NCBI GenBank assembly: GCA_024516035.1
Contig: CM044964.1
Location: forward strand, 16,036,736-16,100,735
Direction: 5' to 3'
Length of the DNA stretch: 64,000 bases
DNA from: Bactericera cockerelli
Lineage: Eukaryota; Arthropoda; Insecta; Hemiptera; Triozidae
The position numbers and the translations under genes were made by a program. The first letter of the stretch is position 1, and each line of letters begins with the position of its first letter. This document shows positions 13,301 through 26,700 of this stretch, in pieces. The notes under the pieces were generated by a model, which saw only the letters and a program-made list of their open reading frames with translations, did no database searches and had not been told where the DNA came from.

Positions 13301-16300
13301 ATTGGAATTGAGCTTAGATAATAGTAATTGAATGGTTTCAGTCAGGAAAACAAATCCATTTATATTGATAAATTTGGATCCCTACACTAAAAAGTGAAGA
13401 CTTGTCAATCACCCTGGAAACCCAATATGTTTTAAAACTAAAAATTGTTGCACTTTTTTTCTCCCTTTCTCATTTTGGAACAAAGTATTTCAAACTCCCT
13501 TAAAAATAATAAATATATATTTATGAAATAGCTACTTATCAATGTTTGCTTACTATTGATAATGGCCTATTATACATTATAAAAATAATATTATTAAAAA
13601 GCTTATATTTGATTTGAAAAAGAAACCATATTTCATGCACAAATAAGTCCCAATGAAAAAGTGCAAAGCAGTACCTACCTATTATATCTTGTTTTTACAC
13701 AGCCCAATATCATGGAAGTTAGTCAATTTAAGTAGTGAGATTTCTCAATGTCTGCTGTTAGCTGAAATTTAGTCAAATGTATTTAACTAATAATTATTTT
13801 TCTCCTGACTTAGAAACGTAATCATGTAGGTAGTCAACAAGGTAGTAATGTGACGATTTTCTCATAGGATGTATTATTACATTTTTAGTAAAGTACCTAT
13901 GAGATTATTTCTTTTCACTGGTCATATAATCTTTAAATTTACCCTGGTCTACTGCTGTGCTTCATTAAAAGATTAAAAATGGGATTTTTTTAAACTATGT
14001 TTTGAGTTGGGGAATTATCAAATGATAAAAAAAATATTAGAAATTTCTCTGAAGTGAAACTCAACAAAAGCCAGAAATTTTCCATTTTAATTCACATGCA
14101 CATCTTAGACTTGTGATTCCTATAGGACTTTCAAATCTTCAGTTCATTCCTCCTCAAGAGACTCCAAATACAAACCAGAAAGCAGGACAGCTCACTTTCA
14201 TAATTTATGTTTGGTTGAATAAATCAAACAAAATATGTACCTACGTAACATAGTTTTATTAATGATCTTTTATTTAGATTGTTTATTTATTGAGATGAAC
14301 TTGGAAAAAAAGCATTTTTTAAATGCATATTTTAGCAGCTTACAATAATTCAATACTTCATAAATATTTTAATTTTTAAATAATAACTCCTATAGAATGT
14401 GACCTCAAATTTGTATGCATATAAAATACTTTGTAAATTGTTTGATGTCATTAAATTAATTTTTCTATGTCCTGTGTAATTTTGTATACATTTTAATGCT
14501 AAGACCTAACAAAATTAATTTGATGAATGATTGATAATAAAACTTTTGTTGAAAGAAATTTGATGTTGCTTTTATTTATTTTTACTGGGGTAATTTCTTC
14601 ATTCACACCTTGTGATCATGAATAATTCACCACAATTGTCAATTATCAACTTCCTTCTTGAATTCTGGAAATGATAGCATAAGCATTTCTATTATAATTG
14701 AGAAATACCAGTAGGGTGCTAATTGAACATTTCAGAGATCCTGAAATAAGCCAAATGCTTTATCTTCAGACATGTTACTTTGTTTATTTTTTTAGCAGTA
14801 GTCACCGTGGCCGAGTGGAGTTGCACGCACGGTAAACTGGGTTCGATCCCCAGGAAGTGAAGACATTTTTCCACTCAGTATGTCTGGGGTCCACTCATCC
14901 TCGTAAGGAAATAAGTAAAAAATGAGATATTAGAATATTGAAGGTATGGAAAACCTATAATTCTGCACTACGCACTGAAATTGTTATTTAATAATACAAA
15001 AAACACATTTATTGTTTTTTTTCTATCTCTCAAAAACTTAATTTTCAAATTTGTGAGTTCAGCCCCGAAGATAACTTGCTTTACGCTGCTTAACCAAAGA
15101 TCGTACAAGAACAGTGTATTTAACGTGCACGGGCAATTATCAGTGTGATAATATGATATTGAGAAATGAGCTGAAGTGGATATAGGACACAGAAGAAGTA
15201 GACAGACACCAATTCTACAGTAAGCAATATTAACGGACACTTCTTATACTGTAGACACCGATTCCAGCAGTTGTGTTTTGGTGCCATTACCATGTGGTTC
15301 AACGTCTCAAATAAATGAAGAAAAATTTATGCATGATGGAATTTGAACCAACGCTACTTGGATTACCAGACTAACTGCTATCCCACTCGTTCACCAATTA
15401 TTTAGATTACCTATTGCAGCCTGACCGAATTGAGTCTTCAATTTTGTGCTTTCCATCCACAATTCCACATAGCTACTGACAACTAATCATCTATTTACCT
15501 GCATAGTATTCTCATTATTGATTTACCTACTCATTCTCTGAAACAATCACCAGTGGACATTGCCTCGATGAAGTCACCCCAGGCCTGTCCTCAACGGGGC
15601 TAGTACATATACAAACAGAATATCGTACGTAAAATGTTGGAATTCGGGAAACAACACCCCAGAATTTTTCGAAATGGCCTCTGAACGAAACTGTGACCTA
15701 TTGACCTCATTCGATTTTTACGTTTATTTTAAAACACTTGTCTTTGCCAACGGTCCTTGAATTTTTGTCAAACTTCAGCTTCTCTGGACTTGGTCACGAA
15801 ACTAAATTTAAAAATGAACAGAAATGGCCGAAACGGTGCCAGAGCTATGTGTATTTTTTCTACTTTTTTTGGAGAATTTTCATTTTCAAAGTACTTATCT
15901 TTTACCATAAAGTTAGTCATCTTGCCTTTAAAGCTGATATCTTAGGTTATTATTTTTTCCAAATAAAATCCCTCTCAAACAAAAGACACCATTCCTGAAA
16001 TATCCGTCCTAATTGTCTCTGATTTTATTTTTGTGTTTTAGGTTTTTATGGACGACCGTGGACTACTGAACAGAGGAAAGATCTTTTTGTTAAGTAAGTA
16101 AATAAAGAAAGAGTCAATAAAAAAGGTAAATTTATGTAATCTATCTGAAACAAGTGCTGCGCGCTGTAGCCAATATGTGGAGCCAAACTCCCTCGTGAAG
16201 AGGTAAACATACTTATCTCCATTTCCAAAGGTCGCGGGTCAGAATACCGCTTCTGGATTGTTTTGGCTGTAAGCTTTATTATCAGGATAATTTCACTGAT

Positions 16301-19300
16301 GCCAGCCTCCGTGGTGTAACTGTTATAACTACCATCCGTGATCTAGAGATCCTGAGATCGATCCATATTTGACAAGACTATAGCTCTTTAAATACTCAAC
16401 CACTAGATAGTAGTCATTAATAACTTCGATCTCTTTAGAGTTACAGGGGCATGTCACAAAAGATCTATTTAAGGTCGCAGTGACAAAGAGCTTTCGTAGC
16501 CGACAGCCCTACTTATACCAATACCAATAGTAGTCACCGTGGCGAGTGGTATAGCGCACCAGGCTTGCACGCACGGTGACCAGGGTTTCGCATTTCAGGG
16601 GAGTCCGAATTTTTGAGCTTGGATTTTACTGGGTCCACTCATACCTCTTGAAGAAAAATGAGTTGCTTTGAATTGTGCAGCGACCAGTGGTGGCATTATA
16701 AGCAAAATAAGATATTAGGTTAAGGATAAGGAAAAAGTCCTATAATTCTGCGCTACCGACTAAAGTCAGGATCCCACTGGTCACAAGTGTTGCGAAGTCA
16801 GTGGAGGTCGATCATATTTGATCCTAAAGAAAGAGTGGAACATGAATTTTATTGACATTTCGTTCATTTGTTAATAATTATAATAACACTCTTTAGTGGA
16901 AGGTAACCACCAGGCCAGGTTAATGCTTAAAGTATTTTCTACCACTTTATCCTTAGAGTCTTATTATTATGTGGTCACAAACTCAAATTAACGAGGAAAA
17001 ATTCATGCACTAGGTGGGATTCGAACCAACGGACCCCTACGCTTCCTGGATTATCAGACGAGCGCGTTAACCACTTGACTACCAGTGCAGGATATACCTG
17101 TTTTACCTGCCATTTACGATTTACGATTTGCCAACAAAGATTTACGGTCATGGGAAGAAATGAAAACAAATATTAAAGAAGCAAGCGATCAAATTCTAGG
17201 CAAACATCAATTCCAACCTAGGAAACCTTGGATGACACAGTATATTTTGGACTTAATTCACGAAAGAAATAAAGTAAGACGAGAGGACTTTGAAATGTAT
17301 AAACAATTGAAAAATAAAATAACAGAAGAATGTCGAAAAGCCAAAAACACATGGTTAGAAGAAAACTGTAAGGAGATTGAATTCTGCCTTCTAAAAAACA
17401 ACACTGATAGAGCCTACAACAAAGTTAAAAGTCTACAACAAACTCCCCGAACTAAAAGTAACATAGTAAAGAATAAAGAAGGGAAAATTTTATTTGAAAA
17501 CGGAAAAGTCTCAGAAAGATGGAAAGAATACATGGAAGAGCTTTATGAAGGAGAAGAAATAAGAAACGAAGAAATATACATAGAAAAAGAGGAAGATGTT
17601 GCCCTAGAGGAAAGAGGCCCACCATTGACAAGAGATGAATTTGAATTGGCCCTAAAGACACTTAGTGACAGAAAAGCTACAGGAATTGACGAAATACCAG
17701 CAGAGATTTTGAAAAACTTGGATGATGTCTATAAAGAAAAACTGTTTTGACATACTAAGTGAATGCTATGAAAAAGGAAAATTACCAACAGACTTCGTAA
17801 AATGTAAATGTATAATGATCCCAAAAAAAGGAAATGCAAATGACTGTTCAAACTATCGTACCATCTCACTTTTATCACATGCATCCAAAATTATTCTCAA
17901 CATTGTCAAGAATAGATTGAAAAGTAGGATAGAAGAGCACCTGGGAGATGACCAATTTGGGTTTAGGAAAGAAAAAGGTACTAGAGAAACAATATTGGCC
18001 CTCAAACAAATTTTAGAAAGAAGGATTGATGTCAACTTACCAACTTATGTCACCTTTATCGACCTAGAAAAGGCATTTGACAAGGTGGAGTGGAGGCTTA
18101 TATTCAAAACCCTAAGAAATAGAAAGATAGACTAGAAAGATCGACGGCTCATATTAAACCTTTATAAAACACAAACAACAGTCATAGATGTGAATGGAGC
18201 TGTAACAGAAGCAAAGATAAGGCGAGGAGTGAGGCAAGGATGCCCACTTTCTCCGTACCTATTTAACATCTTTATTGAGGAAGCCATGAATGAGATGAAG
18301 CAAGAGACAGACGGAGTTAGAATAAATGGACAGAAGGTACATAGTATAAGATTTGCAGACGATATCGCCCTAATTGCTGAAAATGAAGAAGAAATGAATA
18401 ATATGCTGAATATCCTGGCAGAAAAACTGAATAATTACAAACTAAAGATAAATGCCAACAAAACTAAAACAATGATTGTAAGGAAAAATAGCACTAACGT
18501 CAGTTCTGAAGCCCATGTTTATCTAGGAGGCACACTTATACAACAAGTAGCAGAATTCTGCTACTTAGGAAGCATAATAACACAAAATAACAAAACAAGT
18601 ATTGACATTAAAAGAAGAATAGCTATAGCCAAACAAGCTTTCCTTAAGAAATATTCGCTTCTCACAAGTACACATTTTCAATTAGAAACCAGAAAGAAAT
18701 TCATTAAAACATTTGTTTGGAGTGTACTACTATATGGATGTGAAACATGGACCCTAGGTGAATATGAAAGAGCCCGCCTAGAAGCAATGGAAATGTGGAT
18801 CTGGAGAAAAATGACCAAAACATCATGGGTAGAGAAGAAATCAAATGAAAGAGTGCTGCTTGAGATTGGAGAAAGAAGAAATTTACTGGGGAATATCATG
18901 AAGAGGAAAATCAAACTCATAGGACACCTCATCCGTCACAATCCCTTCATCAACAACATATTTGAAGGTAGAATACTGGGAAGAAGAACAAGAGGGCGGC
19001 CAAGAACCTCATATTTCACAGACATTCAGAAAATCATGAGAGTAAACAACTATGCTCAGATGAAGACGAAGGCGATGGACCGACAAGAATGGCTATCTCG
19101 ACAAGGCTCAGCCTTTAGTATATGATGACCTGCCATTTGTTACAATAATAATAATACTGGGTGTACCGGTTCATTTATTAACGAGCATCAGAGCTCTTTG
19201 TACAATATAACAATATTTATAACAAAAATCAAGCGAGATACACACAAAAAAAAAGAAACGCAACACATACATACATACATGGTAAATAGAATATAGAATA

Positions 19301-20702
19301 GAATAGAATATACCTTGTTTATACTGCCGAGGTAAGACTGAAAAGTCCCTTTACTCCAGCAGTCAAACAGGTCTTATATATTTTATGGTAAATGGTAATT
19401 GAAAGACATTAAAATGCTCTACTATATACCTGACAGACTGAAGAAATGGGGCATGGACTCTTACCTGTACGCCCCCAAGGACGACTACAAGCACCGGGCC
19501 TACTGGCGGGACCTGTACTCAGTGGAGGAGGCTGAACATCTGACGGGGCTGATATCCGCCGCCAAGGAACAAGGCATCGACTTCTACTATGCCCTCAGTC
19601 CAGGTGAGACTCAGTGCCGTAGCTCAGTCAACCACTTAGTAATTATTATTGTCCTTTCTTTTGTCCGTCCTGTCAACCTCAAGTCAGGACGTTAAAACCA
19701 AATAGAATCAATGGACATGAAAGGAGCCTAGACATTGGATCTGAGCGTCCATATAATCCTCTCACTACCGTGATTTAGGTATCAATACCTATCTCACTGA
19801 CATGGAATTATTATTATTATTACTGTCCACTGACAGTGGTGAAAAAGGTCGTGTCGTGAAGAAGGACAATAATAAAATATCTAGAAAAATAATAATATTA
19901 ATTATATTTTATCTTTACCATTCAAAATAATACTCAGGTGAGACTCAGTCCCGTAGCTCAATGTACCACTTCAATTATATTATTATTGTCCACTTTATTT
20001 ATTACTGTCCACTGACAGGGGTGAAAAAGGTCGTGTCGTGAAAAAGGACAGTAATAAAATATCTAGAAAAGATAATAATATTAATTATATTTTATCTTTA
20101 CCATTCAACATAATACTCAGGTGAGACTCAGTCCCGTAGCTCAGTGAACTACTTCATTAATTATTGTCCTTCTTATTTATTATTGTCCACTTTATTTATT
20201 ACTGTCCACTGACAGTGGTGAAAAAGGTCGTGTCGTGAAAAAGGACAATAATAAAATATCTAGAAATAATAATAATAATCATAGAGACTCAGTCCCGTAG
20301 CTCAATGAACCACTTCAATTATTATTGTCCTTATTTATTACTGTCCACTTTATTTATTCCTGTCCACTGACAGTGGTGAAAAAGGTCGTGTCGTGAAAAA
20401 GAACAATAATAAAATATCTAGAAAAGATAATAAATAATATTAATCATATTTTATCTTTACTATTTTTTTTTTTTTTCAAAAAAATATTTTTATTTTTCAG
20501 CATAGAATATTTTCGTCGTTCGGTTTATCCAGAGTTCGTGGGTTCAAAACCCATCTGGAACATGACAAGTTATCTTCTCATTTTTGATTTTAACCTCGTA
20601 ATAATACGCTCAGGGCTTACTGTTGGAATAAAGGGAAATCGAACCGATACAAGGGTTTCAATGGAACCGAAATATGTTAATGAAATGGCTTAACCGTAAG
20701 TT

Positions 20703-20733
<31 letters not shown>

Positions 20734-23700
20734 TAGTTTATGTTTGAATGAAAATTTGATTGGTGGGGGCACTGGGGGCCTATTATATGTGGACACTCTG
20801 TATACCGTACCTATAAAGCCTCTACTTCTCACTTTTCTGTTTATACTGATTAAAATACCGAGGTTAGTTGATGACATGGATAATCAGAGCTATTACCTGC
20901 TGATGAGAGCAGAAAAGCTCGAAACAGCTGTCCAGGTATGTTCTGATATTCATGTACATCTAGTACAACTTCTCACTTTTCTGTTTATACTGACTGATGA
21001 AATGTAACCATGTCCTGTTTCGCCTCCCCCAGGTCTGGACATCACATACTCGTCCGCCAAGGAGGTGAGCACTCTCAAGCGGAAGCTGGAGCAGGTGGCA
21101 CAGTTCGGAGGTCGCGGGTTCGCTCTCTTGTTCGACGACATTGAGAGTGAAATGAGTGAGCCGGACAAGGAAGTGTTCCAGAGCTTTGCACATGCACAGG
21201 TGAGGGAGAGAAATCTTTGCACATGCACAGGTGAGAGAGAGAAATCTTTGCCCATGAGTTGATGAGAGATACAGATATATTTGCTCATACACAGGTGAGA
21301 AAGAGAGAAGAATCTTTGCACAGGCGAGAGAGAGAGAGAGAGAAATCTTTGCACATGCACAGACAGACTAGAGAGAAAGAGAGAAGAATCTTTTCACATG
21401 CATTTGTCATCCAAAGTTTTAGTTTTTACGTCCTGAATTACTCATCCGAAGATGGGTTTACCTTTCACTTGCTACCCCGAAGATGGGTTTACCTTTCAAC
21501 CTCACCCAAATTGGGTTGGGCCAGAAATGCCATCCTCTTGTGTTCTGTACATGAAATGATCTGTTTCCATAATCTCCACTTATCCCCACCCTGCTTAATT
21601 TATTTAAATAATTTTATTTGTACTTTTAATATTTTCAATCAAACTTTATTAAATAAATTCAATTTAATACATTTTTTGATACAATAATGGACTTCATTAG
21701 ATTTAATACAATATTGGACAAAACATACGTACACAAATAAAATATTGTGCACTGGTAGTCAAGTGGTTAACGTGCTAGTCTGATAATCCAGGTAGCGTAG
21801 GGATTCGTTGGTTCGAATCCCACCCAGTGCTTGAAATTTTCCTCATTAATTTGAGTTTGTGTCCACATAATAATGAGACTCTGAGGGTTAGGTAGTAGAA
21901 AATGCTTTGAACATTAACCTCACCTGATGGTTACCTTCCACTAAAGAGTGTTATTATTAGCTCAGTGGTAAAGGCGGCACTCTGTGAATCCAGAAGTTCC
22001 AGAGGTCGTGGGTTCGAAACCCAGCCGGGACATGACAAGTTATCCTCCCATTTGGGATTTTTACCCCATAATAATATGTCTTGGGCTTACTGCTGGAATA
22101 ATGGGACTTAGATAGTCCTTATCGGGCAGTATAAAAAAGGCGATATTATTATTAATTGAAGTTTGATCAAAGATGGTGATGATTTACTTTTATTTGTTTT
22201 CATTTCCAGGTTTCAATCACTAACGAGATATTCGAACACCTGGGACAACCCAAGTTCATGCTCTGTCCCACCCAGTATTGTGCCACGCGTGCCGTGCCCA
22301 ATGTTAAGAACTCAGAGTACCTGAACACTCTGGGGTCCAAGCTAGCTCAGGAGATTGACATCATGTGGACAGGTGAGCTCAATGTAACATTTTTTAGTTT
22401 TTAAGGTATTTGTGCCCGGAACCGCTTTCGCATTACTTCAGGGCACTTTACCTTTACATCCATGCCATTCCGGAAACGGAAAACTCGGTTAGAATTTTCC
22501 GCTCCGACCGGGATTTAAACCCCCAACCTCCGGGTCAGCAACCAATGCTCTTAACCACTGAGCCACGGAGGTCGGCGTCAGTGTAAGATCACTCTAGCTC
22601 AATATAACATTACTCTAGCTCAATGTAACATTACTCTAGCTCAATGTAACATTATTCTAGCTCAATGTAACATTACTCTACCTCAATGTAACATTACTCT
22701 AGCTCAATGTAACATTAAATAAATAGTCAGGACGGGGTTTTTACACTCCTAATCATTCCAGCTATCCACATTGACCTCACCCAGCCTGGGTAGGGTCAGA
22801 AATGTGAGCTTCACGTGTTTGGAGGAAATAGGATTTTCTTCGAAAAGTCTGCTCCAACCGGGGTCGAACTCGAGATCTCTGGACTACGGGCTGAAGTCTC
22901 AACCATCACGCTTCGGAGGCTTTAATTTCCATTGATGTAACATTACTCAACTAAGTGTTTTCCTGTTTTAAGTGGTGAAATTATCCTGTTTAACGCCTAA
23001 AGCCCCGATGAGAGTGTCGATCAAAATACGTAATATGTCTCTCCGGTAGCTCAATAGTCAAGGTGTGCTTCAGTCTGGTAATCCAGTTGTCGTGGGTTCA
23101 AAACCCAGCCGAGACATGCAAGTTATCTCCCATTTGGGATTTCGTCCACATAAATATCTTGAGATTACTGCTGGAATAATGTGACTCATTAGTCCTATTC
23201 GGACACTATAAATAAGGCATTTTTTTATTATTATGCTAGTAGCAAAAAATAATAATAATAACTGTCATATCTTTAGTAAGAACATTTAGCGCCAAGTGTA
23301 ACTTTTACTTCTCTATCATTTTCATGCTACAGGAATTAAATGATTTGAAAATATCTCGAGAAATTTCCCTCGCATGCAAGGGGCAAGTTTGGATTGTCCG
23401 AAGACAAAGTTAATGCTCTTCAATCTGCTCGATGCCTTGTAATAATCTTTCTCGGTGTGTCTTCCCACAGGACCGAAGGTGATATCCCGCTTACTCACAG
23501 TAGAGAGCATCGAAGACATCACGGAGGTCCTGAGGAGGCCCCCCATCATCTGGGACAACATTCACGCCAACGACTACGACCAGAAGAGAATATTCCTGGG
23601 ACCTTACCAAGGTAATATATTGAACCTTTTTTCCATCAAAATAGAGATATAAAAAATGATTCTTATTCCAAGGCCGATCTTCGGATGAGGCGTCACACTA

Positions 23701-26700
23701 TCGTAATGAACAAAATCAATTTCCTTTTTCCCCAGGCCGATCCTCGGACATAATTCCCAAGATCCGCGGCGTTCTCACAAACCCCAACTGTGAGTACGGA
23801 GCAACTTTGTCGCTATCCACACCCTGGCCAGTGGAGCAAGTGCAGCGCGGACGTCAAGCCAGAACTGCGTGAGTACAAGAAGCTTCCTCCGTGAGATATG
23901 TCGCCGGTATTTCGAAAACCTCCAGTAAAAGCTCAACGTTTGTTAAATGGACAGTTTGAATAGCGCTGTACCACAGTAACACCCGTATTTATGAACAGCA
24001 AATTTTGTCTGAGCACTGTCTCAAGCAAGGTATTGGCCATTAATATTAAAGGAAATCATGCTTCAGGCCATGCTCAAACGGCGTTTTCTGTTCTTAAATA
24101 CGACTGTAAGACTGTCATTGGTAACCATGGAAAATTTCAGCTTAATCCGACCACTGGTTCTCGAGTTATAGCCAGACAAGCATTTGCCATTCCGTTTCCG
24201 GAATGGCATGGATGTAAGGGTGAAGTGTCCTGAAGTAATGCGAAAGCGGTTCCGGGGCACAACTACCTTTTTAAAAATCTTTTAAAAATTTTATATTTAA
24301 AAAGCATACACACAATCACATGCGAAAATCATAAATATATAAAAGAAAATCATTAATTTCATGTTTAATTTTGATGGACCATCATATTTTCCAGATGAAT
24401 CAATATCAGCGGACATCAAACTAGAAACAGAATCAGAGGATGGTACGCCGTCTGAAGACTACGCCAGTACACTACCCTCCACTATGTACCATCCTAGAAG
24501 AGCCTTACGTAACGCTATAGCTGAGTGGTAAGTATATCCCACTACCCTGTACTATGTACCATCCTAGCCTTACGTAACGCTATAGCTGAGTGGTAAGTAC
24601 ATCACACGACTTTATATTTCCATGTACTATCCTTTTTTTTTTTTTTTTTTTTTTTTTTAAGTAATTGTGCCCCGGAACCGCTTTCGCATTTCATCAGGGC
24701 ACTTAACCTTTACATTCATGCCTTTCCTGCAACTAAAAAACTCGATCAGAATTTTCCGCTCCGGCCGGGATTCGAGCCCGCAACCTCCGGGTCAGCAACC
24801 AATGCTTTTAACCACTGAGCCACGGAGGTCGTTTAAAAAAAGTTTTTTTTTAAATTCTTTAAAAAATCTAGGAGCCTCTTATGCTTCAATAGGACCAATG
24901 AGGTCTAATATCTCCCCCTAAATCTAGGAGCCACTTATGCTTGAGTAGGAACAATGAGGTCTAATGTCTGCCCCTAAATCTAGGAACCACTTATGCTTGA
25001 GTAGGACCAATGAGGTCTAATGTCTCCCCCTAAATCTAGGAGCCACTTATGCTTGAATAGGACCAATGAGGTCTAATGACAATATTACCCTACCTGTCAA
25101 TATCAATTTAGCTTTTATTTTACATATTTTACAGATATTTACATATTAATTAATATCTTTTGATTTACTTACTTAAAAAAAAAAAAATTTAATTTATCTC
25201 TAACCTTTTTCTTTATTTCTTTTACTACTATATATCTAATTGTGACGTTGTATTTATACATTTATGTATTTCTGGCTGGGGGACTATAAACAGGGAGTAG
25301 ACCAGCAGTCTGGCTGGGGGACTATAAACAGGGAGTAGACCAGCATTGGCTTGGTTCTGGGGGCCCTTGTCAATTATTAGCCTCCTTGTGAAGACAGTGG
25401 TAGAAGTGTTGAGTCATTCCTCCACTGTCTGGCTACCATCGTTCACGATGACGCCACCCTTTGATGATGATGATGATGTACAAAAAAAAAAAAAATTAAA
25501 TTGAATTGAAATTGAAAATCGAATTAATGTCTCCCCCTCCTTGCCCCCCCCCAGGCTGCCCGAGTTCCAGAAGCCCAAGGCCTCGTACGGGCCCATCGTG
25601 AAGCCCCAGGTGGGTCTGCCGCCCATCCTGGCGCCCATCCCCGCCACCCTCATCCCCTCCGTCAACACCTGCATGGTCCTCACCGCCACCACCTCCACCG
25701 TGACCACCACCTCCACCTCCACCGCGCATGTGAGTGTCTTGTAGCCTTGTTCTTCTCATGGAGAACTCAGAACCTATATCTATATTTTTTTTTGTAAGAT
25801 GAGTGTTTCACAGCTTTTTATATTTTGTAAAAAAAACTATCTGAAGTCGTGACTCACAAGAAGCGTCAAAAGAAATCCCAAAACAAAATGAATATAACCG
25901 ACTTCAGTAGCTTGATCGATAAGGGGCGGACATGTAATCTGGAGGTCGGTGGTTCAAGTACCAAGTTAAGCAGATATTCAGTAAAGCTAGTTTGAGTAGT
26001 TGTGATATCAATGTCGTGATTAACACAAATAGGATAACAAATATGGTGATATATTTTGTGTGAACCAAATGTTTTTAATTATTATTAAATTATGAAGATG
26101 ACTGTTAAACAGCCTATTTATTTCGTAGCCATGAAACAGGAGCTACTGTAGACGCTTGTGGTCTGTGTTGTAGCCTGCTCATCCCGTAGTATGCCTCCCC
26201 TCTGATGGGCGAGAAGTGACACAATACTTCCCATTTAGGTGCTGGGTCAACACGAGCGCACCGGAAGGTATCCCTTACAAACAATTGTAACCAAATTAAG
26301 AATACAAATTTTTGTCGGCACGCGGATCGAACCCGGGACCTTCCGCATGGCAAGCGAGTGCTTAACCACTGAGCTAATCGTGCGCTCTATGATCTAAAAA
26401 AAGAACAGGTTTGTTTTTATCATAAATCATTTTTAAATCTCTCGATGAACTCTCTTATTATTATTAAACATGTTGGATCAAGTGTTATTTACAAATGACA
26501 TAGAATATATACATAGAAAAAAAAAGAAAAATGAAAAAAAAAGAAAAAGAAAAAAAAGGAGGGCTACACACTGATCCAATGCAAAAATGTATTTCTTTGA
26601 TTTCATCTTAAATTATGTACGACTTTCCAAAACTCTGAGTTCCTCTGGAAGCTGATTCCACAATCTGGCAGCACTTACAGTGAAACTTTTACTCTTCTGT

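Noticed and set aside
15738..15998. 86-codon ORF before OGA exon 2
   Set aside because: Overlapping ORFs in two frames, no family resemblance, AT-rich intron; likely chance.
20950..21360. Minus-strand 110-136 codon ORFs across exon 4
   Set aside because: Serine/leucine-rich repeats come from the tandem donor-site repeat and the antisense of exon 4.
22591..22716. CRISPR-like array of short repeats
   Set aside because: Head-to-tail 21-bp repeats without unique spacers, in an intron of an animal gene.
25414..25759. Glycine-rich minus-strand ORFs around 25.5 kb
   Set aside because: They are antisense readings of GC-rich OGA exon 9.
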